A program made the translations under genes and the position numbers. From contig PABA01000142.1 in NCBI GenBank assembly GCA_002699025.1, forward strand, positions 1-38,298: DNA of 38,298 bases. Direction: 5' to 3'. How positions within the stretch are numbered: position 1 is the first letter of the stretch; every line of letters begins with the position of its first letter. Below are positions 1 through 7,654 of this stretch, one piece after another. Source of the DNA: Sandaracinus sp. Lineage in GTDB: Bacteria > Myxococcota_A > Polyangia > Polyangiales > Houyiibacteriaceae. The notes under the pieces are model-generated. The model was not told where the DNA came from. It ran no database searches and saw nothing but the letters and a program-made list of their open reading frames with translations.

Positions 1-117
1 GCGGCACTCCGCGATGGCCAGCTCTACGACCGTCGGCGGCGGCAGGGAATTCTGCCACAAGCCGCTTGACGGACGGTGGGAGGTCCGTGCCCGATCCGCC
101 TGAAGAAACCCGAGCAT
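1..117 (-). CDS. possible partial reading frame running off the left edge
   Basis: A minus-strand frame opens at an ATG at 115-117 and stays open for 39 codons to the window edge. Its edge-proximal half uses G or C at nearly every third position, as real genes here do. I do not recognise the product. A competing reading is the tail of a plus-strand gene ending at a TGA at 67-69, but that frame has weaker third-position bias. The stretch is visibly less G+C-rich than its surroundings and contains an EcoRI-like GAATTC. The rest of the interval up to 231 shows nothing I can support. Confidence 0.2.
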   Translation of the reverse strand, partial: MLGFLQADRARTSHRPSSGLWQNSLPPPTVVELAIAECR

Positions 118-231
118 CGTCCGCTCGGCTCCCCTCGACTCGACGTCCCCTTCACACGCTCTGTGCGAACAGCTTCGGACGCCCCAGCCCCGATGATCCG
201 AAGCCCCCCGTCCGCCGTCCCCCCGCCCCGA

Positions 232-750
232 CTACTCCTCGGGCGGCCCGTCGTAGCCGATCGCCAGGATCACCAGCTCGAGGTCGCCCTTCGGGCGCTC
301 CACCAGGACCTCGTCGTCGAGCCGCTTGCCGAGGAGCGCCCGCCCGATCGGCGAGTCCATCGACACGTAGCGCGGGTCCATGTCGTGCTCGTCCGGCCCG
401 ACGATGCGCCAGATCCGCACCTCGCCCTCCTCGTCCTCGCAGCGCACCCACGCGCCGAAGAAGATCCGGTCGGTCTGCGCCCGCCGCTCGGTCGGGTCGA
501 CGACCTTCACCGCCTCGAGCCGCCGCGAGAGGTGCTGGATGCGCCGGTCGATCTCCCGGAGCTTCTTCTTGCCGTAGATGTACTCGGCGTTCTCCGAGCG
601 GTCGCCCTCCGCCGCGGCCTCGGCGACGCCCTGGACGATCTTCGGGCGCTCGACGTTCCAGAGGTGGAAGAGCTCCTTCTCGTAACGCTGGTGCCCCTCC
701 GGGGTGATGTAGCCGCTCTGTTTGGGGCGAGGTCTGCGGGTCCGCGCCAT
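232..750 (-). CDS. greB: transcription elongation factor GreB
   Basis: This 172-aa cleavage factor enters the RNA polymerase secondary channel and stimulates hydrolysis of backtracked transcripts. The N-terminal coiled coil (about residues 15-90) carries the acidic tip in GDRSENAEYIYGKK, with D50 and E53 as the expected metal-coordinating residues. The YIYGKK form is typical of GreB rather than GreA. The C-terminal FKBP-like domain ends with DSPIGRALLGKRLDDEV and a PKGD turn. The chosen ATG at 748-750 gives the normal family length; the same frame runs on upstream without any family similarity. It is divergent from the lipoprotein gene at 865 with a 114-bp gap. Family assignment is firm; the exact start is fairly sure. 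Confidence 0.93.
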   Translation of the reverse strand: MARTRRPRPKQSGYITPEGHQRYEKELFHLWNVERPKIVQGVAEAAAEGDRSENAEYIYGKKKLREIDRRIQHLSRRLEAVKVVDPTERRAQTDRIFFGAWVRCEDEEGEVRIWRIVGPDEHDMDPRYVSMDSPIGRALLGKRLDDEVLVERPKGDLELVILAIGYDGPPEE

Positions 751-864
751 CCCCGGACCCTGGCCGCTCCGGGCGCGCGCGTCCAGCGTCTGCCGGGCAG
801 GCGCTGCGGCGAGCGTCGGGCGCGTGGTACGGACCGTCGGGTGACGATTCGGTGGGACGATACG

Positions 865-1971
865 ATGCGAGGCGGCGCGGCGGGCTGGGCCGTGCTCTGC
901 GTCGCGCTCCTGGCGCTCGGCTGTGGCGACGACGATGCGGGCGGCGTGGACGGCGGCGGCGTGGACGCGGGCGGCGGCGTGGACGGCGGCGGCGTGGACG
1001 CGGGCGGCAGCGTGGACGCGGGCGGCGTGGACGCGGACGGCGGCGCGGACGCGGGCGTCGATCCCGAGGCGGCCTACTTCCCGCCGAGCGTGTCCTGGCG
1101 CCAGCCCGTCGACGAGGCGCCCCTCGACGACGAGTCCGAGGCGGTCATCGGCTGGCTCGAGGGCGCCGACGGCTGGGGCAACGGCAACACCTTCCAGATC
1201 GACTTCTCCATCGAGGTCCTCCCGCGCGCGGGCGCCGAGCCGCGGGCCTTCACGCCCACCGGCGATCACTACAGCCCCGACTGCGACACGGACCCGGTCC
1301 CCGTCCCGCCCGGCGGCCGGCTCGAGGGCGAGGAGGGCTACGCCTGCGCCGGAGACGGCGACTGCCACCTCATCGTCTGGGACGCCGCGGGCGAGACGCT
1401 CTGGGAGATGTGGCGCGCGGACATCGAGGGCGAGACCTTCGCGGGCGGCTGCCTCGCCGTCTGGGACACGGCCCGCGACTACGGCGACGTCGGCCGCGGC
1501 CTCGACTGCACCAGCGCGGACGCCGCGGGCCTGCCCATCGCCCCGCTCCTCTTCACGGCCGACGAGGTGGCGAGCGGCGAGATCCGCCACGCCATCCGCT
1601 TCATCCTGCCCAACGGGCGCATCCGCAACCGCGTCTACGTCCCCCCGGCCACCCACTCCACGGGCGCGACCGACGGCGCCGACGACGCCCCGCCCTACGG
1701 CGCCCGGCTCCGGCTCCGGGCCGACTACCCGGTCGAGTCCCTGCCGAGCGAGGGCGCGCGCGTCGTCGCCCGGGCGCTCCAGCGCTACGGGATGATCCTC
1801 GCGGACGCGGGGCAGATCGCGCTCACGGCGCAGTCCGATCGGCTGACGACGGCCAAGTGGGAGGACTTGCTCGGCCCGCGCGACCTCAGCGACCTCGAGG
1901 TCGGCGACTTCGAGATGGTGCGCGCCGGGGAGCGCCGCACCTTCACCGGCGACTGCGTGCGCGTGGACTGA
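865..1971 (+). CDS. lipoprotein with VDGGG/VDAGG linker, function unknown
   Basis: A 368-aa protein with a signal peptide ending in LALGC, giving a lipidated Cys at about residue 20. It continues with an Asp/Gly/Ala tract of repeated VDGGG and VDAGG units (about residues 25-67), which probably acts as a flexible tether. The remaining roughly 300 residues are a globular extracytoplasmic domain with several Cys, including a CDTDP and a CAGDGDC segment, plausibly disulfide bonded. I recognise no named family. Asp/Gly tethers after a lipobox are typical of myxobacterial surface lipoproteins. The ATG at 865 is chosen because it begins the signal peptide; the frame is open upstream but composition there does not look like protein. 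Confidence 0.75.
   Translation: MRGGAAGWAVLCVALLALGCGDDDAGGVDGGGVDAGGGVDGGGVDAGGSVDAGGVDADGGADAGVDPEAAYFPPSVSWRQPVDEAPLDDESEAVIGWLEGADGWGNGNTFQIDFSIEVLPRAGAEPRAFTPTGDHYSPDCDTDPVPVPPGGRLEGEEGYACAGDGDCHLIVWDAAGETLWEMWRADIEGETFAGGCLAVWDTARDYGDVGRGLDCTSADAAGLPIAPLLFTADEVASGEIRHAIRFILPNGRIRNRVYVPPATHSTGATDGADDAPPYGARLRLRADYPVESLPSEGARVVARALQRYGMILADAGQIALTAQSDRLTTAKWEDLLGPRDLSDLEVGDFEMVRAGERRTFTGDCVRVD
937..1060 (+). repeat. coding minisatellite, 15-bp units (VDGGG/VDAGG)
   Basis: A run of near-identical 15-bp units of the type GCGTGGACGGCGGCG or GCGTGGACGCGGGCG lies inside the lipoprotein gene and encodes its tether. Unit length is a multiple of three, so copy-number change would alter tether length without breaking the frame. 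Confidence 0.85.
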
Positions 1972-2045
1972 CTCCGCGGTCCGCCCGGAGAGCGGTCCAC
2001 GGCGCCGGGGTCGCGGGCGCGCCGCTCTCGTGCCATGATCGCGTC

Positions 2046-2684
2046 ATGGCTCGGCCGGTCACGCTCCGGGGGCTCCTCGCCCTGGCCCTGACGTTCGCCC
2101 TCGCCTGCGAGGGGGAGCGCGCCACGCCGGAGGCCGAAGACGGCACCCTCGGATCCCCCGCCGCCGTCGGCGCCGCGGAGCTCGCCCAGGCCGCCCAGCG
2201 CGCCGTCGAGCCCGCCCCCGAGAGCCCGGACCCGGTCTACTCGCCCTTCCTCGTGGAGATGAGCGAGGCCGCGCTGCCCTTCGAGGTCATCTCCTTCAAG
2301 GACGTCGGCATGTCCTTCCCGGAGCAGGAGCGCGCGCTCGCCTACGAGACGCTCGCCGAGGGCCTGAGCCACGCGCTCCGCTTCGGCGAAGGCGACGAGC
2401 ACGCGCCCATGAGCTCGCTGGTGCGCCACGACGAGCGCATCACGGACCCCTCCAACCACCTCTACTGCGAGGGGCGCCACATCTACGTGGACCTCTGGCA
2501 GGAGCGCGAGGGCTGGGGCTACTCGCTCTGGAGCGGTTGCGACGAGAACGACGAGTTCGCCCACGTCGCCGTCGAGGCGCCCCGGCACGACGACCGGCTC
2601 GCGAGCCTCGCCCCGCTGGCCGACGACATCGCCGCGCGCCTCCGCGAGGCGGTCCGCACGGGCTGCTTCACGAAGACCTGCTGA
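2046..2684 (+). CDS. putative lipoprotein, function unknown
   Basis: A 212-aa protein beginning with a basic n-region and a hydrophobic core ending FALAC, so Cys21 may be lipidated, although the -3 residue is Ala and the lipobox is imperfect. A disordered Glu/Pro/Ala-rich stretch (about residues 22-65) precedes a compact domain with four further Cys (CEGRH, SGCDEN and a C-terminal CFTKTC), likely disulfide bonded outside the cytoplasm. I recognise no family. It follows the lipoprotein at 865-1971 by 74 bp on the same strand and may be co-transcribed. It converges on dnaK. Confidence 0.7.
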   Translation: MARPVTLRGLLALALTFALACEGERATPEAEDGTLGSPAAVGAAELAQAAQRAVEPAPESPDPVYSPFLVEMSEAALPFEVISFKDVGMSFPEQERALAYETLAEGLSHALRFGEGDEHAPMSSLVRHDERITDPSNHLYCEGRHIYVDLWQEREGWGYSLWSGCDENDEFAHVAVEAPRHDDRLASLAPLADDIAARLREAVRTGCFTKTC

Positions 2685-2699
2685 TGGGTCGTATCTCGG

Positions 2700-2719
2700 C
2701 GCAGCGACCCTCCGCTGCG
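2700..2719. terminator. possible bidirectional hairpin between convergent genes
   Basis: A perfect 7-bp inverted repeat, CGCAGCG and CGCTGCG with a 6-nt loop, sits in the 81-bp gap between the 3' ends of the lipoprotein gene and dnaK. There is no T-tract on either side, so intrinsic termination is only a guess from position. Confidence 0.3.
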
Positions 2720-2765
2720 GGCCCGAAGGACGCGCGAGGACGCGCCGACGGGTGACGAATCCGGG

Positions 2766-4589
2766 CTATCCCGCGTCGTCTTCGCCGCCACCGTACATGG
2801 CCTCGGCGATGCGGTAGGCGCTCAGCTCGAGGTTCTGCAGCGCCTCGCGGATCGCCACCGCGTCGCCCTCGCCGGCGAGCAGCCCCTTGAGCCCGTCGAT
2901 GTCGGCCTGCACCTCCGCCAGCACCTCCTCGGGCACCAGCTCGGCGCACTCCTCGACGGCCTTCTCGCTCGTGTAGAGGAGCGCCTCGGCGCTGTTCTTG
3001 AGCTCGGCGAGCTCCTTGCGCCGCTCGTCGCTCTCCTTGAACTGCTCGGCCTCCTCGATGATCTGCTCGATCTGATCCGCCGAGAGCCCGCTCGAGGCGA
3101 CCACCTTCACGCTCTGCTCGCGCCCGGTGCGCAGGTCCTTCGCCGAGACCTCCACCATGCCGTCGGCGTCGATGTCGAAGCTCACCTCGATCTCGGGCAC
3201 GCCGCGCGGCGCGGGCGGGATCGGCGAGAGCTCGAACTTCGCCAAGCTCTTGTTGTCCTGGGCCATCTCGCGCTCGCCCTGGAGCACGTGGATCGGCACG
3301 AAGGGCTGGTTGTCGACGCTGGTCGTGAAGATCTCCTGGGCCCGCGTCGGGATCGTCGTGTTGCGCGGGATGAGCGGCGTGAAGCCGCCCCCGCCGGTCT
3401 CCACGCCGAGGCTCAGCGGCGTCACGTCGAGCAGGAGCACCTCGTCGACCTCGCCGCTCAGCGCCGCCCCCTGGAGCGCCGCGCCCATGGCCACGACCTC
3501 GTCCGGGTTCACGCCCTTGTGCGGCTCCTTCTCGAAGAACTCGCTGACCTTCTTGCGGACGAGCGGCATGCGCGTCTGCCCGCCGACGAGGAGCACCTCG
3601 TCGATGTCGCCGACGCTCAGCCCGGCGTCGTCGAGGGCCTGCTGGCAGGGGAGCAGGCTCCGATCGATCAGCTCGATGCAGAGCTGCTCGAGCTCCGTGC
3701 GCTTGAGCACCGTCTCGAGGTGCTTGGGGCCCGTCTCGTCGGCGGCGATGAAGGGCAGGTTCACCTCGGTCTCGAGCGAGGTGCTCAGCTCGTGCTTCGC
3801 CTTCTCGGCCTGCTCGCGGAGGCGCTGGAGGGCGATGCGGTCCTTCGAGATGTCGATGCCCGTGTCGTCCTGGAAGCGCTTGGCGAGCTCCGTGACGAGC
3901 AGGTTGTCGATGTCCTCGCCGCCGAGGTGCGTGTCGCCGCTGGTCGAGCGCACCTTGAAGACGCCGCCGGCGATCTCGAGGATCGAGATGTCGAAGGTGC
4001 CCCCGCCGAGGTCGTACACGGCGACGCGCTTGCCCTCCTTCTCGTCGAAGCCGTAGGCGAGGGCGGCGGCGGTGGGCTCGTTGATGATGCGGCGCACCTC
4101 GAGGCCGGCGATCTGCCCGGCGGCCTTGGTGGCGGCGCGCTGTGCGTCGTTGAAGTAGGCCGGGACCGTGACGACGGCCTCCGTGACCTCCTCGCCGAGG
4201 TAGCTCTCGGCGACCTCGCGCATGGTCTCGAGGATCATCGCGCTGATCTCGGGCGGCGAGTAGTCCTTGCCCGCGACGTGGATCCAGGCGTCGCCGTTGG
4301 TGTTCTGGATCACCCGGTAGGAGACGATGTCCTTGTGGCGCTGGACGTCCTCGTCCTCGAAGAGCTGCCCCATGAGGCGCTTGACGGCGAAGACCGTGTT
4401 CTCGGGGTTGGTCTGCGCCTGACGCTTGGCGACGCTGCCGACGCGGCGCTCGCCCTCCTTGGTGAAGGCGACGACCGAGGGCGTGGTGCGCGAGCCCTCC
4501 CCGTTCGGGATGACGACCGGCTCTCCGTTGTCCACGAAGGCGACGCAGGAGTTGGTCGTCCCGAGGTCGATGCCGATGACCTTGCCCAT
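2766..4589 (-). CDS. dnaK: molecular chaperone DnaK (Hsp70)
   Basis: A 607-aa ATP-dependent chaperone. The nucleotide-binding domain shows the phosphate-1 motif [10 protein letters not shown] (residues 6-15), the signature [11 protein letters not shown] (170-180) and DLGGGTFD (193-200). The interdomain linker [14 protein letters not shown] is followed by a substrate-binding beta domain and a short helical lid ending GGGEDDAG. The protein is slightly shorter than typical DnaK (about 610-640) and lacks an EEVKD-like tail; the acidic EDDAG end may replace it. grpE is immediately upstream, with 97 bp between the genes, so one heat-shock transcript is likely. No dnaJ is adjacent. The genome may hold other dnaK copies, which cannot be judged here. 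Confidence 0.97.
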   Translation of the reverse strand: MGKVIGIDLGTTNSCVAFVDNGEPVVIPNGEGSRTTPSVVAFTKEGERRVGSVAKRQAQTNPENTVFAVKRLMGQLFEDEDVQRHKDIVSYRVIQNTNGDAWIHVAGKDYSPPEISAMILETMREVAESYLGEEVTEAVVTVPAYFNDAQRAATKAAGQIAGLEVRRIINEPTAAALAYGFDEKEGKRVAVYDLGGGTFDISILEIAGGVFKVRSTSGDTHLGGEDIDNLLVTELAKRFQDDTGIDISKDRIALQRLREQAEKAKHELSTSLETEVNLPFIAADETGPKHLETVLKRTELEQLCIELIDRSLLPCQQALDDAGLSVGDIDEVLLVGGQTRMPLVRKKVSEFFEKEPHKGVNPDEVVAMGAALQGAALSGEVDEVLLLDVTPLSLGVETGGGGFTPLIPRNTTIPTRAQEIFTTSVDNQPFVPIHVLQGEREMAQDNKSLAKFELSPIPPAPRGVPEIEVSFDIDADGMVEVSAKDLRTGREQSVKVVASSGLSADQIEQIIEEAEQFKESDERRKELAELKNSAEALLYTSEKAVEECAELVPEEVLAEVQADIDGLKGLLAGEGDAVAIREALQNLELSAYRIAEAMYGGGEDDAG

Positions 4590-4686
4590 GTGCCGACTCT
4601 ACCACCCGGCGCTCGGGGGAGCGCCCGGGAATCGCGTGGGAATTCGGCCCACCCGGCGCTCCCCCCGGGCGCCGGCGGGCGGGCTC

Positions 4687-5307
4687 TCACTCGTCCGAGG
4701 GAGGCCGCGCGACGACCACCATGGCCGCGCGCAGGAGGCGCCCCTGCATCGTGTAGCCGGGGACGACCTCGGCGACGACGGTGCCGGGCGGGTGCTCGTC
4801 CGTCGGGTGCTGCTGGACGGCGTCGTGCAGGTTCGGATCGAACTGGGCGCCGACCGCCTTCACGCGCTCGAGGCCCATGCGCTCGGCGCGCTCCTGGAAG
4901 CCGCGGAGGACCATGCGGACGCCCTCGGCGACGGCCTCGGCGTCCTTGGCCTGGCCCGACGCGGCGACGGCGCGCTCGAGGTCGTCGACGACCGGCAGGA
5001 AGTCGCGGAAGGCGTCCTCGCGGGCGCGCTTCTTCGTGTCTTCGAGCTCGCGCTTGGCGCGCTTGCGGAAGTTGTCGAAGTCGGCGGCGACGCGAAGCAG
5101 GCGATCCTTGAGCTGCTCGCGCTCGGCGATCAGGGCTTCCACGTCGACCTCGAGCTCGGCCGGCGGGTCGGCGTGATCGACCACGTCCTTCGCCTCGGCC
5201 ACGGCGCTCTTCGGTGCGGGGTCCTCGCCGTGGGGCTGGGGCCCGGTGATGTCCTCGTGCTCGTGGTGCCCGTCGTCCTGCGGGTCGTTGTGCGTATCGT
5301 CGGCCAC
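4687..5307 (-). CDS. grpE: nucleotide exchange factor GrpE
   Basis: A 206-aa dimeric cochaperone that releases ADP from DnaK. An acidic, His-rich disordered N-terminus (about 1-45) leads into a long coiled coil (about 50-110, with RVAADFDNFRKRAKRE) and the C-terminal beta domain ending GYTMQGRLLRAAMVVVARP, the usual GrpE signature. I chose the GTG at 5305-5307 because a GGAG ribosome site lies 6-7 bases upstream; upstream codons in the same frame run into repeat DNA with no homology. A sigma70-like promoter is placed just upstream. Gene order grpE-dnaK supports an operon. Confidence 0.93.
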   Translation of the reverse strand: MADDTHNDPQDDGHHEHEDITGPQPHGEDPAPKSAVAEAKDVVDHADPPAELEVDVEALIAEREQLKDRLLRVAADFDNFRKRAKRELEDTKKRAREDAFRDFLPVVDDLERAVAASGQAKDAEAVAEGVRMVLRGFQERAERMGLERVKAVGAQFDPNLHDAVQQHPTDEHPPGTVVAEVVPGYTMQGRLLRAAMVVVARPPSDE

Positions 5308-5326
5308 GTCTCGCTCCAGGGACGCG

Positions 5327-5355
5327 AGCGTAGGCCGGCGCGGCGAATCCTTCAA
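5327..5355 (-). promoter_or_regulatory. candidate grpE-dnaK promoter
   Basis: On the minus strand TTGAAG (5355-5350) and TACGCT (5332-5327) are separated by exactly 17 bp, a sigma70-like arrangement about 20 bp from the GTG start. The TTGAA core could also fit a heat-shock sigma -35 element. No complete CIRCE operator (TTAGCACTC with its inverted partner) overlaps it. Confidence 0.45.
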
Positions 5356-5391
5356 CGAAAACGCAGCACGCTCGCTGCGCTCGCGCGGTGC

Positions 5392-5607
5392 GCGCTCGCT
5401 TCGCTCGCGCGGCGGTCCGCTGTCCGCTATCCGCATTCCGCCGGGGGCGGTCGGCGGGTGCGGGGAGCGGCCGCGTTCGCGGAGAGGGCGGCGCGGTTCC
5501 TCGCGCTCGCTTCGCTCGCGCGGCGGTCCGCTGTCTGCTTTCCGCTTTCCGCCGGGGGCGGTCGGCGGGTGGGCGGAGCGGCCGCGTTCGCGGAGAGGGC
5601 GGCGCGG
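5392..5607. repeat. 111-bp direct repeat, two copies, with 7-bp periodicity
   Basis: Two copies start at 5392 and 5503 and match over roughly 105 bp each. Each contains heptamers of the form CCGCNNT (5417-5444 and 5528-5555) followed by a shared segment reading CCGGGGGCGGTCGGCGGGT and by GCGTTCGCGGAGAGGGCGGC. No gene is supported in this interval. Confidence 0.85.
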
Positions 5608-5755
5608 GCTGGCGCGGTAGGAGCACTTCCTGCCGGCCCTCGTGCACGCGCACGAGGGCCCGCGTCGCCCGCGCGCGGGGGAGCTCGGTGAGCGTCTGCG
5701 CGCGTGCTCGCTCCCCGCCGCGCCAGCCCGCCCCGCCCCTCTCCGCGAACGCGGC
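5581..5755. repeat. nested inverted repeat with central 11-bp hairpin
   Basis: The arm at 5581-5617 is almost the exact reverse complement of 5718-5755. Between them lies a perfect hairpin with stems at 5635-5645 and 5650-5660 (GGCCCTCGTGC and its complement) around a 4-nt ACGC loop. There is no T-run for an intrinsic terminator. It lies between ftsB and grpE and forms the centre of the surrounding repeat complex. Confidence 0.8.
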
Positions 5756-6081
5756 ATGGACCGTGAAGTCGAGCGCCAGCACGGAAAGCGGACAGCGGAA
5801 CGCGGAACGCATCCCGACCGCAGGGAGGGATCCCCAGCGGCATGGACCGTGAAGTCGAGCGCCAGCACGGAAAGCGGACAGCGGAACGTGGAACGCATCC
5901 CGACCGCAGGGAGGGATCCCCAGCGGCATGGACCGTGAAGTCGCGCGCCAGCACGGACAGCGGACAGCGGAACGCGGAACGCATCCCGACCGCAGGGAGG
6001 GATCCCCAGCGGCGTGAAGTCGCGCGCCAGCACGGACAGCGGAAAGCGGAACGCGGAAGGCATCCCGACCGCAGGGAGGGA
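5755..6081. repeat. 86-bp tandem repeat, about four copies
   Basis: Units begin at 5755, 5841, 5927 and 6013. The first three are nearly identical; the last lacks the first 7 bp. Each unit contains four 7-mers of the form CGGANNG (for example 5782-5809) and a CATCCCGACCGCAGGGAGGG segment. The array ends exactly at the stop codon of the ftsB-like gene. Together with 5308-5754 this makes 774 bp without a gene. Confidence 0.9.
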
Positions 6082-6522
6082 TCACTCCGGGAACTGGAAG
6101 ACGAGCTCGTCGTCGCGGATCATGCCGAGCTCGTCGCGGGCGACCCGCTCGATGGCCGCCGGGTCGCTCTCGAGCGCCTCCACCTCGCGCTGGAGCGCCC
6201 GCACCTCGCGCTCGAGGCGCTGGTTCGTCGCGTCCACCTCGCGGAGCTCGTCGCTGAGCACGCGGTAGCGGGGCAGACCCTGCTCGTCGAGGATGCGCAG
6301 GGGCACGGCGACGATCGCGACCACGAGCAGCATGAAGGGCAGGAGCCAGGCGAGCGTGTGGGCCGCCGTGCGGAGCTCCCCCTCCGGCTCGGGCGCCGCG
6401 CTGCGCGCCCGTCCCCGCGGGCGCAGGCTCCCCCGCGCCGCCGAAGGCTCCCGCTCGCGCGCGTCTCCAGGCACGGAGGGAGAGTCCCGATCCCGTGGGA
6501 TTCCGTCCAGTTTCCGGTGCAT
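6082..6522 (-). CDS. FtsB/DivIC-family septum formation protein
   Basis: A 146-aa bitopic membrane protein. A basic, Pro/Ser-rich cytoplasmic tail (1-52) is followed by one transmembrane helix (about 56-77), a heptad coiled coil (about 85-119) and the family's closing motif, here IERVARDELGMIRDDELVFQF. FtsB/DivIC proteins form a complex with FtsL and FtsQ/DivIB that activates septal wall synthesis. The cytoplasmic tail is longer than in Escherichia coli FtsB. I chose the ATG at 6520-6522. Its 3' end abuts the 86-bp tandem array, so a read-through transcript towards grpE would carry those repeats. Divergent from hrcA. Confidence 0.85.
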   Translation of the reverse strand: MHRKLDGIPRDRDSPSVPGDAREREPSAARGSLRPRGRARSAAPEPEGELRTAAHTLAWLLPFMLLVVAIVAVPLRILDEQGLPRYRVLSDELREVDATNQRLEREVRALQREVEALESDPAAIERVARDELGMIRDDELVFQFPE

Positions 6523-6592
6523 GCGGCGCCCGCCGATGGCACCATCCCTCCGTGAGGCGCCGCCGCGGGGCGGGGGCGCGAGGACGAGACCC

Positions 6593-7654
6593 TTGGCCGA
6601 GCTGACGTACCGCGCCCGCCGCATCCTCTACGCCACGGTCACCGAGTACATCTCGACCGGCGAGCCCGTCGGCTCGCGCAAGCTCTCGAAGCGCTACGGC
6701 ATCAACCTCTCGCCGGCGACGATCCGCAACGTCCTCGCCGACCTCGAGGACCTCGGCTACGTGCAGCAGCCGCACACCTCGGCTGGGCGCGTGCCCACCG
6801 AGCGCGGCTTCCGCGTCTTCGTCGACGCGCTGGTGCAGATGCGCGAGGTGACCGCCGAGGACCGCGCCGCCGTGCTCGACCGGCTCCAGCACCTGGCGCC
6901 CGGGACGGACGTGCTCCACCAGGCCGGCGAGCTCCTCAGCACGCTCACGGGCGCCGCCGCCGTGGTGACCGACCCGCAGCCCGAGCGCGAGTCACTCGCG
7001 CAGCTCCGCTTCATGCCCCTGGACGCGAGCCGGCTGCTGGTGGTGCTCGTCACGCGCCATGGCGGCGTCGAGAACCGCGTCGTCGACCTCGCCGGCGGGG
7101 TCGACCCGGCCGAGCTCGAGCGCGTGAACAACCTCATCGAGGAGCTCCTCCAGAGCGACGCGCGCAGCCTGGTCGCCGTGCGCGACGCGCTCCTCGCCGA
7201 CATCGACGCCGAGCGGGGCACGATCAAGCAGCTCCGGGAGAAGGCGCGCTCGATGATCGACGCGGCCGTCGAGCGGGAGGAGCCGGCGAAGGTGCGCATC
7301 GAGGGGCAGGGGCGGCTCTTCGACCGGCCCGAGTTCCTCGACGCCGACAAGATCCGCCAGTACCTGCGCGCCTTCGACGACAAGGAGCGGCTGCTCGAGC
7401 TGCTGGAGCAGACGCTGGCCTCGGGCGGCGTGCGGGTGTTGATCGGGTCCGAGACGCGGCTCGAGCACGTGGACGACATCAGCCTGATCTCGAGCCCCTT
7501 CAGCGGGAGCGGCTCGGCGAAGGGCTCGCTCGGCGTGATCGGGCCGACGCGGATGGACTACGCGAAGGTGGTCCCGCTGGTCGGCTTCACGGCGCGGGTG
7601 ATGAGCGAGATCCTCGGCGACCACGACGTCGACTCGGAGGACGAGGGCGAGTGA
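6593..7654 (+). CDS. hrcA: heat-inducible transcription repressor HrcA
   Basis: A 353-aa repressor from the start used here. HrcA dimers normally bind CIRCE operators upstream of groE and dnaK operons, with GroEL keeping the repressor active. The N-terminal winged helix (about 5-75) shows ILYATVTEYISTGEPVGSR and a second segment, PATIRNVLADLEDLGY. A GAF-like domain ends with the characteristic GSLGVIGPTRMDYAKVVPLV. I prefer the TTG at 6593-6595 because AGGA lies 8 bases upstream and the length then fits the family; ATG at 6536 or 6521 would add 19 or 24 residues without a visible ribosome site. It is divergent from ftsB and separated from grpE-dnaK. Its stop abuts the next convergent stop in TGATCA. 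Confidence 0.94.
   Translation: MAELTYRARRILYATVTEYISTGEPVGSRKLSKRYGINLSPATIRNVLADLEDLGYVQQPHTSAGRVPTERGFRVFVDALVQMREVTAEDRAAVLDRLQHLAPGTDVLHQAGELLSTLTGAAAVVTDPQPERESLAQLRFMPLDASRLLVVLVTRHGGVENRVVDLAGGVDPAELERVNNLIEELLQSDARSLVAVRDALLADIDAERGTIKQLREKARSMIDAAVEREEPAKVRIEGQGRLFDRPEFLDADKIRQYLRAFDDKERLLELLEQTLASGGVRVLIGSETRLEHVDDISLISSPFSGSGSAKGSLGVIGPTRMDYAKVVPLVGFTARVMSEILGDHDVDSEDEGE

Noticed and set aside
4687-6063. Long minus-strand frame extending upstream of grpE
   Set aside because: Only the part after GTG 5305-5307 matches GrpE; the extension is translation of repeat DNA.
5755-6081. Possible CRISPR array
   Set aside because: Units are contiguous 86-bp tandem copies with no unique spacers and no cas genes.
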